A DNA stretch of 64,000 nt from an uncultured Saprospiraceae bacterium. GTDB lineage: Bacteria > Bacteroidota > Bacteroidia > Chitinophagales > Saprospiraceae. Within the stretch, counting starts at the first letter, position 1, and every line of letters starts with the position of its first letter. Shown piece by piece: positions 49,065 to 57,970 of this stretch. The notes beneath the pieces were generated by a model. That model ran no database searches. It was not told where the DNA came from and saw nothing but the letters and a program-made list of their open reading frames with translations. Made by a program: the position numbers and the translations under genes. The stretch spans positions 1-64,000 of the forward strand of contig CALJPQ010000031.1 of the NCBI GenBank assembly GCA_937980645.1, in the 5' to 3' direction.

Positions 49065-50543
49065 ATGGCTAATTTTTTGAAAAGCAAAAACAAAAACAAG
49101 CGACTGACCTACGCCTTGATAGGCATCCTGGCTGTTGTCGTCATTGCCGCCGTTATTAAGGCCCGCCAGACGCCCAAAGGCGAGCCGGTTACCTTAGAAA
49201 AGGTGCAGCGCCGCACCATACGCGAAGTCGTCAGTGCCAGCGGCAAGATCTTCCCGGAAACGGAAGTCAAGATCAGCTCCGACGTTTCGGGTGAAGTGGT
49301 CGAGCTCTTCGTGCGCGAAGGCGACTCCGTCAGGGCCGGCCAGGTCTTGGCCAAAATTCGGCCCGACGAGTACCAGAGTGCCGTAGAGCGCGGGCAGGCA
49401 GCCCTCAACAGCGCCCAGGCACAACGCCAGATATCTGCCGCCGGTGCCGAAAGCACCAGTGCACAAATTGAGCAACTGAAGGCGGAAAAAAACCGCGTCG
49501 CTGCTCAGCTGGAAGCCGCCAAAAGCGCCCACCGACGCAACGAACAACTGCACCGCGAAGGCGTCATCTCCCAGCAGGACTTCGAGAACTCGCTGAGCAA
49601 CCTCCGCACCCTGGAAAGCGCTTACGCCGCAGCGGAAGCCTCTTTAAAGGCCGCTGAAAAAAACTACGCCAGCGCCCGAGAAAACATTCGCGTGGCCGAA
49701 TTTGGCATCTCTAGCGCCCAGGCCACGCTCAAGGAACTGCGCACCAGCCTGCAAAAAACCATTGTCGTGGCACCGGTGAGCGGCATCGTTAGCAAACTCA
49801 ACATTGAAAAAGGCGAGCGCGTCGTCGGTACCCTTCAAATGGCCGGTACCGAAATGATGCGCATTGCCAACCTCCATTCTATGGAAGTGCAGGTCGAAGT
49901 AAGCGAAAACGACATCCTCAAAGTCTCCGTCGGCGACGAGGCTGACATCGAAGTGGACGCCTATTTGGGCCGCACATTCAAGGGCAAAGTGTCGGAAATT
50001 GCCAGCAGTGCCAGCAACGTAACCAATGCGCTGGGTGCTGCCACCGTTTCGCTCAACACCGACCAGGTAACCAACTTCATCGTCAAGGTGCGCATTGACC
50101 CCGCTTCTTACACCGACTTAGTCGCCGATGGTCGCCGTTATCCCTTCCGCCCCGGCATGTCCGCTTCCGTGGACATTTACACCAATACGGTAGAAAATGC
50201 CCTGAGCGTGCCCATCATCGCCGTAACCGCCCGCAGCGACGAAAATACTTCAACGGCCAACGCTCAAAAAGAAAATGAGCAGAGCGAAGAAAAGCCGCAA
50301 AACCGCGCCAATGCGTTTGCAACCAAAATCCGCGAAGTCGTCTTCGTAGCCGTCGGCGACACCGTCGCTATGCGCGAGGTGAAAACAGGCATCCAAGACA
50401 ACGACTACATCGAGATTATCTCCGGTCTGCAAGAGGGCGAGCGGGTCGTTACCGGCCCTTACAGCGCCATTGCCCGCAAACTCAAATCGGGCAGCCGAAT
50501 ACGCGAAGAGAAAAAGAAGGACAAGGAGGAGCGGGAAAAGTAA
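49065..50543 (+). CDS. efflux pump periplasmic adaptor (membrane fusion protein)
   Basis: The 492-residue protein has one N-terminal membrane helix (LTYALIGILAVVVIAAVI), a split lipoyl-like domain (KISSDVSGEVVELFVREGDS and VVAPVSGIVSKLNIEKGERV), a long coiled-coil hairpin between them (about 100-225) and beta-barrel and membrane-proximal domains. It links TolC with an inner-membrane pump. A 30-residue insertion rich in Asn, Glu and Lys (near 390-415) interrupts the C-terminal part. No ABC (MacB) or RND pump gene follows, unlike most such operons. Confidence 0.92.
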   Translation: MANFLKSKNKNKRLTYALIGILAVVVIAAVIKARQTPKGEPVTLEKVQRRTIREVVSASGKIFPETEVKISSDVSGEVVELFVREGDSVRAGQVLAKIRPDEYQSAVERGQAALNSAQAQRQISAAGAESTSAQIEQLKAEKNRVAAQLEAAKSAHRRNEQLHREGVISQQDFENSLSNLRTLESAYAAAEASLKAAEKNYASARENIRVAEFGISSAQATLKELRTSLQKTIVVAPVSGIVSKLNIEKGERVVGTLQMAGTEMMRIANLHSMEVQVEVSENDILKVSVGDEADIEVDAYLGRTFKGKVSEIASSASNVTNALGAATVSLNTDQVTNFIVKVRIDPASYTDLVADGRRYPFRPGMSASVDIYTNTVENALSVPIIAVTARSDENTSTANAQKENEQSEEKPQNRANAFATKIREVVFVAVGDTVAMREVKTGIQDNDYIEIISGLQEGERVVTGPYSAIARKLKSGSRIREEKKKDKEEREK

Positions 50544-50666
50544 AGAGAGGACTGAGTTTGGTCTTCGCTTTTTATCGCCGAATGCTGCCGACTTTTGCGT
50601 TTGTGAACTTTTTGTTGGTGTTGGCGTCTTGATGCGTATTTCAGCGCCACCTTAGCTGAGCCGTTT

Positions 50667-51173
50667 ATGGAAGAGAACCGTTCTGCCGCTTCAGATACTC
50701 CGCCGGCGCCTGCGAATGGGCGCTCGTCGCCGGTGGTGCTCTCGTCTAATTGGACGCTGTTCTGGCGGGTCTTTCTGCCGGTATTCGGTACTGTGTTCCT
50801 GGGTGGTTTCTGGCTGCTGATGTGGCTGACACCCGCCGACGAGCTTTACCTACGCTATTCCATCTGGTGGCCCCGGGGCATATCGCTGGGGCTGTGGCTG
50901 CTGTGGTTGCTGTACGTGCGCTGGTCACTATGGCCGCTCAAGCGCATAGACGCTGACGACGCCTACATCTATGTAACCAATTACTGGACTACAGTGCGCT
51001 ATCCCTGGACCGACGTGGAACGCATCGAAGCGCGACGCATCGGAGGCAAGCGCGCGGCTTTGCTGCACCTCAAAGACTCCGGGCGCTTCGGCCGGCAAAT
51101 CCGATTTTTGCCCGGCTCGCACTGTTTTGAATGGCTGCAACAGCGGGGAATTGTGGCAGAAAACCATCCATAA
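50667..51173 (+). CDS. two-helix membrane protein with PH-like C-terminal domain
   Basis: The 168-residue protein has a Ser/Pro-rich start, two hydrophobic helices (LFWRVFLPVFGTVFLGGFWL and ISLGLWLLWLLYVRW) and a C-terminal part reading RIDADDAYIYVTNYWTTVRY, WTDVERIEARRIGGKRAAL and FLPGSHCFEWL. This resembles small membrane-anchored PH-like (bPH/DUF304-type) proteins; the fold is inferred. Function unknown. Confidence 0.65.
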   Translation: MEENRSAASDTPPAPANGRSSPVVLSSNWTLFWRVFLPVFGTVFLGGFWLLMWLTPADELYLRYSIWWPRGISLGLWLLWLLYVRWSLWPLKRIDADDAYIYVTNYWTTVRYPWTDVERIEARRIGGKRAALLHLKDSGRFGRQIRFLPGSHCFEWLQQRGIVAENHP

Positions 51174-51208
51174 AACTCTACTATACTCTAACGGCCGGCG
51201 GCGCAGTC

Positions 51209-51928
51209 TTAACGTTTCGCAACGTCGTTTTTCCGGCCCTTCCTGCGCAAATACATCGCTGCTCCGCGCGCCAATAACCATTGCCCCAACAGATACGTGG
51301 CCATCACCGCTGCACCGCTATACGCAAACGGATGCCCAAAGCGCGCTGAGGCCAGCAAACAATCGGACAACAGAAAAAGCATGGCCCCAGACATAGCCTG
51401 CGAAAAAGCAACTTCGCCCAACCGAAACCGCGCATGCAGCACCGATAAAGCCATACCCACCAATGAAATCCCGTAAATCACGACCAGCAAACGCAGCCCC
51501 TCCGGTACGCTCGGCAGCAACCAATACAGAAACCCCACCAGAAAAACTACGAACGCCACCCCAGACAAAGGCGACTGGTGTAAGAAACCCCTTTCCTCAC
51601 CCAATATAGCCCAAAAACCACCCAAATAGGAAACCTGAGCAAACAAAAAAGCCAACACCCCCAACAAAAAGAACAGCTCTCCGTGTGCACCATGACTGAA
51701 CAGCAGTAGCACATCGCCTACCGTAGAAAACAACAACGCGGCCAACACCGAGCCACGCAAAAAGCGCCCCTTTGCCCGCGTCGAATACCCAAACCAAACA
51801 GCCAGTAAAGGCATCAGCCAGGGCTTCGTCCAGGCGGACAACGTCGAAGCTTCCCACACTTCAGCAGCAACATGGGTTACAGACAGGGCCGCAAAAGCCC
51901 AAAGGGACGCGACTTGCACTACTTTCAC
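51209..51928 (-). CDS. YhhN-family membrane protein (lysoplasmalogenase-like)
   Basis: The 239-residue protein has seven to eight hydrophobic helices. Family marks are WTKPWLMPLLAVW near helix 2, GDVLLLF in helix 3 with its acidic residue, FLFAQVSYLGGF, and SGAMLFLLSDCLLA with the second acidic residue. YhhN/TMEM86 proteins include lysoplasmalogenases that cut vinyl-ether lysophospholipids; activity here is not shown. The start is a GTG at 51928. Confidence 0.85.
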   Translation of the reverse strand: MKVVQVASLWAFAALSVTHVAAEVWEASTLSAWTKPWLMPLLAVWFGYSTRAKGRFLRGSVLAALLFSTVGDVLLLFSHGAHGELFFLLGVLAFLFAQVSYLGGFWAILGEERGFLHQSPLSGVAFVVFLVGFLYWLLPSVPEGLRLLVVIYGISLVGMALSVLHARFRLGEVAFSQAMSGAMLFLLSDCLLASARFGHPFAYSGAAVMATYLLGQWLLARGAAMYLRRKGRKNDVAKR

Positions 51929-51984
51929 CGCGCAAGGTTACGAGGATTTTCTTGTTTTAAAAGGATGGCCGCAAATGATAGGTT

Positions 51985-52003
51985 GCCACGAATACACAAA
52001 TGG
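51985..52003. repeat. diverged CACGAAT-type interspersed repeat
   Basis: GCCACGAATACACAAATGG is a variant of the repeat unit seen near 11846 and 11973. The remaining gap up to 52184 shows no gene. Confidence 0.5.
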
Positions 52004-52184
52004 CAGATGAATAATTAGTGCCTTCCTGAACCGCTTCGCGCCTTAGTGGTAAAACCGCTTGCTCCACAGAAGAGCTCAGACTATTGGCAACCTGAAGGTC
52101 CAACAACACCGCTCGAATAGCTAAACATTTCTTCATTTGGGCTTAACAAACGACATTAGCCTCTCAAAAATAGACGGAACGACT

Positions 52185-52466
52185 ATGGTCATCAACATCA
52201 AAAACATCCGTTTCAAGGCAGACGAGCCGCTGCAGACATACGTTCAGGAAAAAGTGAGCAAGCTGTTTGACATCAACGACCGAATCCTGCGCGCTGAAGT
52301 AACGCTTTCCGAGGAGAACGGCGTCAACCGCTGCCAATGCGAAATACGCTTAGCCATGCCCGGCAACGAACTCATTGCTAAGCGCAACGCAGATACCCAT
52401 AAAAAGGCTGTATATAGCGCCGTCAGCACCCTATCTCGCCGATTGCGCGATCAGAAGAAGCGATGA
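52185..52466 (+). CDS. hpf: ribosome hibernation-promoting factor (HPF/RaiA, short form)
   Basis: The 93-residue protein binds the ribosomal decoding region in slow growth. It shows NIRFKADEPLQTYVQEKVSKL at the N-terminus, the central DRILRAEVTLSEENG and DTHKKAVYSAVSTLSRRLRDQ at the end, typical of the beta-alpha-beta-beta-beta-alpha fold. It lacks the long C-terminal dimerisation domain, so it is the short type. The ATG at 52185 begins the fold; an in-frame codon at 52137 adds 16 residues and is less likely. Confidence 0.92.
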   Translation: MVINIKNIRFKADEPLQTYVQEKVSKLFDINDRILRAEVTLSEENGVNRCQCEIRLAMPGNELIAKRNADTHKKAVYSAVSTLSRRLRDQKKR

Positions 52467-52553
52467 GATGGCCTGCGTTTAAACATTTGGGCGCTTATCC
52501 ATCAAAAAGGCCCTTACGTCGAGCGCAGAATGCCGCTCTGCTCTCAAATGTCA

Positions 52554-52561
52554 TAACTTTG
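52554..52561 (+). promoter_or_regulatory. promoter -7 element (TAACTTTG) for gltA
   Basis: TAnnTTTG match 74 bases upstream of the citrate synthase ATG. Confidence 0.55.
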
Positions 52562-52635
52562 TCCGTATTGGATCGTTAACCGGCCATAACAGCACCCTAT
52601 TCCTCATTATCTGCATCTTTTCCATTGCGTCATTC

Positions 52636-53973
52636 ATGGATCCTTTAAAGCAACTATTTTTCGAGAAATCGCAAGCGTCGAAGAAGGAGATCAAAGATAT
52701 CCTCCAACAGCACGGCCAGGTTAAAGTGGACGAAGTTTCCATTGACCAGGTATATGGCGGCATGCGCGACATCATCTGCATGTTGTGGGAGCCGTCACTC
52801 TTAGACCCCCAGGAAGGCATTCGCTTTCGCGGCTTTTCAATACCGGAGCTGCGCGAAAAATTACCAAGCGCACCAAAAGGCAAAGAGCCACTACCCGAAG
52901 GCTTGTTCTGGCTGCTGCTCGTAGGCGAAATACCTACACGAGACGAGGTCAAGTGGCTCACTGAAAACTGGGTACGCCGGGCTAATGTGCCAGATCACGT
53001 TTTCCGCACCATAGAAGCACTGCCTGTAGAGACGCACCCGATGACCCAGCTGTCGGTGGGTGTGATGGCTATGCAAAATACCAGTGTCTTCGCGCAACGC
53101 TACAACAGCGGCATGAACAAGACGGAGTACTGGGACGCCACCTACGAAGACGCTATGAACTTAGCGGCCCGCCTTCCGCGTATTGCCGCCTATATTTATC
53201 GCCGCATCTACCACAAAGGCGACATCGTGCTGCCCGATATATCTTTAGACTGGGCAGGCAATTACGCTCACATGCTGGGTTTTGAAGATCCGGGATTCAA
53301 AGAATACATGCGCCTGTTCCTGACCATCCATGCCGACCACGAAGGCGGCAATGCTTCGGCGCACACCATGCACTTAGTCGGCTCCACACTTAGCGACCCG
53401 TATCTGTCGCTCAGTGCAGCTTTCAATGCCCTGGCCGGCCCCCTACATGGCTTGGCTAATCAGGAAGTCATCCGCTGGATACTGAAAATGGTAGAGACCC
53501 TGGGCACTTCGCGTCCCTCGCGCGAGCAAATAGCGGACTACGTCAAAAGCACCTTAGCCAGTGGGCGCGTCATTCCAGGCTACGGGCACGCCGTACTGCG
53601 CCAACCCGACCCGCGCTTCATGGCCCAGCGCCAATTTGCTGAAGACAACGTACAAGACAGCGATCTGGTCAAAATTGTGTGGAAAATCTTCGATGTCGTG
53701 CCGCCCATTTTGGGAAGTCTGGGCAAGGTGCGCAACCCCTGGCCCAATGTGGATGCCCACTCCGGCGCTCTGCTCATGCACTATGGCATGAAAGAGCACA
53801 ACTACTACACCGTGCTCTTCGCCGTCAGCCGTGCCTTGGGCGTATTGGCCGCCCAGTGCTGGGCACGCGCCTTAGGCCTGCCGTTAGAACGCCCCAAGTC
53901 GGTAACCACACAGTGGATTAAGGAATTTCTGGAAAAGAAAGTGAAGGAAGGCGACGCTGTTGCGGCAAATTAA
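52636..53973 (+). CDS. gltA: citrate synthase, mitochondrial-like type
   Basis: The 445-residue protein condenses oxaloacetate and acetyl-CoA. The catalytic triad is visible: His in GPLHGLANQEV, His in IPGYGHAVLRQPDPR, Asp in NVDAHSGALL. The N-terminal RGFSIPELREKLP and SVGVMAMQNTSVFAQRYNSG segments, and NVDAHSG in place of the bacterial N-V-D-F-Y-S-G, match the dimeric eukaryotic-mitochondrial group and not the hexameric NADH-inhibited group. purE follows nine bases downstream and is probably co-transcribed. Confidence 0.93.
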   Translation: MDPLKQLFFEKSQASKKEIKDILQQHGQVKVDEVSIDQVYGGMRDIICMLWEPSLLDPQEGIRFRGFSIPELREKLPSAPKGKEPLPEGLFWLLLVGEIPTRDEVKWLTENWVRRANVPDHVFRTIEALPVETHPMTQLSVGVMAMQNTSVFAQRYNSGMNKTEYWDATYEDAMNLAARLPRIAAYIYRRIYHKGDIVLPDISLDWAGNYAHMLGFEDPGFKEYMRLFLTIHADHEGGNASAHTMHLVGSTLSDPYLSLSAAFNALAGPLHGLANQEVIRWILKMVETLGTSRPSREQIADYVKSTLASGRVIPGYGHAVLRQPDPRFMAQRQFAEDNVQDSDLVKIVWKIFDVVPPILGSLGKVRNPWPNVDAHSGALLMHYGMKEHNYYTVLFAVSRALGVLAAQCWARALGLPLERPKSVTTQWIKEFLEKKVKEGDAVAAN

Positions 53974-53982
53974 GGTCAACGT

Positions 53983-54486
53983 ATGGTAGCCATCATCATG
54001 GGGTCAGACTCCGACCTGCCCGTCATGCAAAAAGCGGTAGACATCCTGACGGAGCTCGAGGTGCCCTTTGAAATGACCATCGTTTCGGCCCATCGCACGC
54101 CGGAGCGGATGTTTCGCTTTGCACGCACCGCTCACGAGCGCGGCATTCGGGTCATCATTGCCGGCGCTGGGGGAGCTGCTCATTTGCCCGGTATGGTGGC
54201 GGCCATTTCGCCTCTTCCCGTCATCGGTGTACCGGTCAAGTCGTCCAATTCCATAGACGGCTGGGACAGCATCCTGTCCATCTTGCAAATGCCCGAAGGC
54301 GTACCCGTGGCGACCGTGGCACTCAATGCCGCGCGTAACGCCGGCATCCTGGCCGCCCAAATGCTCGCCACCGGTGATGCCGCACTCTTAGAGCGCATCC
54401 AGCACTACAAAAAGCGACTTGAGACCGCCGTGCTGGATAAAGCCGCGCGCCTGAAGGGTGGCGACCCGCTCGAGATTGATGGCTAA
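53983..54486 (+). CDS. purE: 5-(carboxyamino)imidazole ribonucleotide mutase
   Basis: The 167-residue protein performs the N5-CAIR to CAIR step of purine synthesis. Marks are the N-terminal IIMGSDSDLPVM, the SAHRTPERM active-site segment with its histidine, IAGAGGAAHLPGMVA and SILQMPEGVPVATVALN. It is the class I bacterial form of normal length. purK is not adjacent. It lies nine bases after gltA. Confidence 0.96.
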   Translation: MVAIIMGSDSDLPVMQKAVDILTELEVPFEMTIVSAHRTPERMFRFARTAHERGIRVIIAGAGGAAHLPGMVAAISPLPVIGVPVKSSNSIDGWDSILSILQMPEGVPVATVALNAARNAGILAAQMLATGDAALLERIQHYKKRLETAVLDKAARLKGGDPLEIDG

Positions 54487-54561
54487 GTACTGCAAAGGTC
54501 TTTTCGTAAAAAATTCTGCCTTTTCAACTTCTTTTGTGCATTTTTTTGCGAACTTCGCCTC

Positions 54562-56124
54562 ATGCTTGTTAAAACCTTTGCAGCGGCAGTTCGCGGCGTA
54601 GATGCACAAACCATCACCATTGAGGTGAACACCGGCGGCGCCTTAGGCACTACGGCCGACAAGCCCGGGTATTTCCTGGTGGGTCTGCCCGACAATGCCG
54701 TGCGCGAAGGTCAGCAACGCATGGAGGCCGCGCTGAAAAACTCCGGGCTTCGGCTGCCCCGCTACAAAACCATCATTAACCTGGCGCCAGCTGACGTGCG
54801 CAAGGAAGGGTCGGCCTTCGACCTGCCCATCACCATTGGCATGCTGGCGGCAACGGGCGTCATTCCGGCTGATAACTTAGACCAGTTTTTTATCATGGGC
54901 GAGCTATCGCTGGATGGCTCCCTCCGCCCCATCAAAGGTGCACTGCCCATTGCCATTCAGGCCCGCAAGGAGAAATTTCGCGGGTTTATCCTGCCCAAAG
55001 TCAACGCGCGCGAGGCGGCTATTGTGGCCGATCTGGAAGTGTACGGCGTGGAGACGCTCAACGAAGCCATTGACGTGTTGTCTGGCGCCGGGCAGGAGCA
55101 CTTAGTCAAAGTAAATGCCCGCGAAGAGTTTGCGGCTAACCTGAACAACTACGACGTGGATTTCTCCGACGTGCGCGGCCAGGAAAACATCAAGCGCGCC
55201 TTAGAGCTGGCGGCAGCTGGTGGGCACAATGTCATTCTGATTGGCCCTCCCGGAGCAGGCAAGACGATGCTGGCACGCCGACTGCCCACCATTCTGCCTC
55301 CACTGATGCTGCACGAAGCCTTAGAAACTACTAAAATACACTCAGTAGCCGGCATCCTCTCCGGCAATTCGGCCTTAGTAACCACGCGCCCCTTCCGCGC
55401 ACCACACCACACCATCAGCGATGTAGCGCTGGTGGGCGGTGGCTCTGACCCTATGCCGGGTGAAATCAGTATCGCGCACAACGGCGTGCTCTTTCTGGAC
55501 GAATTGCCCGAATTCAAGCGCACAGTCCTGGAAGTGCTGCGCCAGCCCATGGAAGAGCGACGCGTAACCATCAGCCGCGCCAAAGTGTCGGTGGATTACC
55601 CGGCCAGCTTCATCCTGGTGGCCAGCATGAACCCTTGCCCTTGCGGCTACTACAACCATCCGGAAAAGGAATGCGTGTGCGCTCCCGGCGTGGTGAAGCG
55701 CTACGTGTCTAAAATTTCCGGCCCACTGCTCGACCGCATCGACTTGCACGTAGAGGTAACGCCAGTATCGTACGATGAACTGACGTCGGCTGAACGCCCG
55801 CGCATCAGCAGCGCCGACATCCGCGAGCGGGTGCTGAAAGCGCGCGCCATACAGGCCGAACGCTTCAAGAATACGCCTAACGTCTACTGCAATGCGCAGA
55901 TGCCCAGCCGAATGGTGCGCGAGGTATGCGCCCTGGACGCCGCGGGCATCGAGCTGCTCAAAACCGCCATGGAACGCCTGCAGCTGAGTGCCCGCGCCTA
56001 TGATCGCATCCTGAAAGTGGCGCGCACGGCTGCCGACTTGGGCGGCAGTCCCACGATCCGCTTGGAGGACCTATCGGAAGCCATTCACTACCGCAGTCTC
56101 GACCGCGAGGGATGGGCAGGCTGA
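54562..56124 (+). CDS. yifB: YifB/ComM-family Mg-chelatase-like AAA ATPase
   Basis: The 520-residue protein has an N-terminal Lon-protease-like S5 domain (about 20-150, with VGLPDNAVREGQQRM), a Mg-chelatase-type AAA domain (Walker A GPPGAGKTMLARR, about residue 230, Walker B LFLDELPEF) and a C-terminal helical Mg-chelatase domain (VARTAADLGGSPTIRLEDLSEA). ComM is a hexameric helicase for branch migration in natural transformation; that role is assumed by similarity. A zinc-like cluster (NPCPCGYYNHPEKECVC) is present as in the family. Confidence 0.94.
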   Translation: MLVKTFAAAVRGVDAQTITIEVNTGGALGTTADKPGYFLVGLPDNAVREGQQRMEAALKNSGLRLPRYKTIINLAPADVRKEGSAFDLPITIGMLAATGVIPADNLDQFFIMGELSLDGSLRPIKGALPIAIQARKEKFRGFILPKVNAREAAIVADLEVYGVETLNEAIDVLSGAGQEHLVKVNAREEFAANLNNYDVDFSDVRGQENIKRALELAAAGGHNVILIGPPGAGKTMLARRLPTILPPLMLHEALETTKIHSVAGILSGNSALVTTRPFRAPHHTISDVALVGGGSDPMPGEISIAHNGVLFLDELPEFKRTVLEVLRQPMEERRVTISRAKVSVDYPASFILVASMNPCPCGYYNHPEKECVCAPGVVKRYVSKISGPLLDRIDLHVEVTPVSYDELTSAERPRISSADIRERVLKARAIQAERFKNTPNVYCNAQMPSRMVREVCALDAAGIELLKTAMERLQLSARAYDRILKVARTAADLGGSPTIRLEDLSEAIHYRSLDREGWAG

Positions 56125-56133
56125 GCACGCCGG

Positions 56134-57087
56134 TTATTTTTTCAGGCCAATTTCGCGCAGGCGTTCGTCTAAGTATTCGCCGGCGGTGATGGGCGCGTAG
56201 TGCAGCGGGTTGTCGGGCGTTACGCACGAAGGGAGGCAGTCGAGCCGCATCGAGCTGACCGGATGCAGAAAGAAAGGGATGCTTAGGCGCGGCAGGTGCC
56301 ACTCTTCACGCGGCGGATTGACGACGCGGTGCGTGGTGCTCTTCAGGCAGTTGTTGGTCAGGCGCTGGAGCATGTCGCCGACGTTGATGACAATTTCGTC
56401 GTCTTCGGGCAGGATGGGTACCCACTCGTTCCGGGAGTTGAGCAACTGCAAGCCGCCGGCACTGGCACCTACTAAGAGGGTAATGAGATTGATGTCTTCG
56501 TGTTGTTCGGCGCGTATGGCGCTGGCTGGCTCCTGCGTAATGGGTGGGTAGTGTATGGCCCGCAGAATGGAGTTGCCATAAGTAATATAAGGCTCGAAGT
56601 AGTTCTCTGGCAATCCCAGATGAATGGCGATGGCTTCCAGCAATTTGGCGCCGGCTACTTCGAAGGCCCGATACAGTTCGCGGCCCAGCCGATGAAATTC
56701 GGGCACTTCAGCCACCTCTAGGTTTGCCGGGTATTCCGCCCGCAAGGGGTGTCCTTCGGGCACTTCTTGCCCAATCTGGAAGAACTCTTTCAAATCGGGC
56801 GCCTTCGAGTGTTTCGCATGCTCTTTTCCAAAAGAGGTGTAACCGCGCTGGCCCGCCAGACCGGGTATTTCATATTTGCGCTTAACCTCCTCGGGCAGGG
56901 CAAAGAACGCTTTTGACGCTGCATAGAAGCCATCCACCAACGATTTGGGTACGCCGTGATTGACTACAGCGACAAAACCCACCTCGCGAAATGCGCTGCC
57001 CAGGGCGGCTACAAATGCCTGCCGGTCGGCATTCGTGCCACGCACGTAGGCTGACAAATCTACTGTAGGAATACCTTTTGCGCTCAT
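56134..57087 (-). CDS. isopenicillin N synthase-family 2OG-Fe(II) oxygenase
   Basis: The 317-residue protein has the DIOX_N segment (IPTVDLSAYVRG to VNHGVPKSLVDGFYAASKAF) and the jelly-roll core. The iron-binding triad is His and Asp in EQHEDINLITLLVG and His in STTHRVVNP; the 2-oxoglutarate arginine is in RLSIPFFLHP. Substrate unknown; bacterial members act on small metabolites and are often labelled flavonol or gibberellin oxidases without basis. The ATG at 57087 is chosen over a longer frame to 57141. It is 67 bases downstream of a lipoprotein gene on the same strand. Confidence 0.9.
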   Translation of the reverse strand: MSAKGIPTVDLSAYVRGTNADRQAFVAALGSAFREVGFVAVVNHGVPKSLVDGFYAASKAFFALPEEVKRKYEIPGLAGQRGYTSFGKEHAKHSKAPDLKEFFQIGQEVPEGHPLRAEYPANLEVAEVPEFHRLGRELYRAFEVAGAKLLEAIAIHLGLPENYFEPYITYGNSILRAIHYPPITQEPASAIRAEQHEDINLITLLVGASAGGLQLLNSRNEWVPILPEDDEIVINVGDMLQRLTNNCLKSTTHRVVNPPREEWHLPRLSIPFFLHPVSSMRLDCLPSCVTPDNPLHYAPITAGEYLDERLREIGLKK

Positions 57088-57154
57088 TGTTTTTGGAAAA
57101 AGGAGGGCCTTGCGAGGTTCCTCTGCCAAAACGCCTCGCAAGGCCGCAGGTGAA

Positions 57155-57925
57155 TTATTTCAATTTAACTACCGTAGCCACGGAGGGCTTTTTCTTTTGC
57201 TGCTCCTCATCCAGGGGCTTGATGAGAATCGTTACACTTTCTCCATCGCTTGACAATTCGGATAGCGGGTTCGACGACTTTTTCACTTTAGCACCTGGGA
57301 AGCGATAAACCTGCTTGTAGGTCATACCCGAAAAGAAAGCTTTTACCATTTCCATGTTGCCTTCCTCGTCTTCTTCCTCGGCCTCCGTGAGGGTCTTTTT
57401 GAATTGCTCGCCAATATCAGCTGCATTCAAGCGTTCGAAGTTGCCACTTTTAAACCGGAAGGTTTCTTCCACTCTGGTGTCGTACTTCTCGCGGTTGATG
57501 ATGCGGATGGCTTTGTTAAGCGCCTCTATGTTGGCGAAATCAAACGAGTAGCCAAACATATACGTCGCGGTGTCATTAATTTCTCGAATATTGGACAGAC
57601 CGGCGATACTGCGCAGCGAGTTGGCTACCGAGCTGAGCTCAGCGCCCATTTGCGCCATTGAGTTGTCCTCTCCCGATGCATCCTCCTCTCCACCATCGGT
57701 TTGCGTCGTCTCTCCGTCGGGTTTTTCCTCGCCGTTTTCTTCGCCCATACTTTTGATGGCATCCATCATGGACTTCACTTCGCTCATATCTATCGTCATT
57801 TTATAGGAGCCGGAGCCGTTTTTGTTGACGGTTACTTCTTCTACAATGTGCAGACAGTTGGCGAACAGCAGTGTAACTACTCCGAGGGTCAACCATCCGA
57901 GCAGTCGTTTGGTCAGATTTCTCAT
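57155..57925 (-). CDS. lipoprotein of unknown function
   Basis: The 256-residue protein has a lipoprotein signal (LLGWLTLGVVTLLFANC, lipobox cysteine at residue 24). The mature start, HIVEEVTVNKNGSGSYKMTID, is typical of Bacteroidota lipoproteins whose strands follow a V-x-x-NGSG pattern. A 35-residue low-complexity acidic stretch (EEKPDGETTQTDGGEEDASG) follows, then an alpha-beta region ending with SDGESVTILIKPL. No enzyme motif is seen. Likely attached to the inner leaflet of the outer membrane or periplasmic face. Confidence 0.75.
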   Translation of the reverse strand: MRNLTKRLLGWLTLGVVTLLFANCLHIVEEVTVNKNGSGSYKMTIDMSEVKSMMDAIKSMGEENGEEKPDGETTQTDGGEEDASGEDNSMAQMGAELSSVANSLRSIAGLSNIREINDTATYMFGYSFDFANIEALNKAIRIINREKYDTRVEETFRFKSGNFERLNAADIGEQFKKTLTEAEEEDEEGNMEMVKAFFSGMTYKQVYRFPGAKVKKSSNPLSELSSDGESVTILIKPLDEEQQKKKPSVATVVKLK

Positions 57926-57970
57926 TGCAACAAGGGTATTTTTAAAAAGTGAATGTTGGCCTAACTTCTT

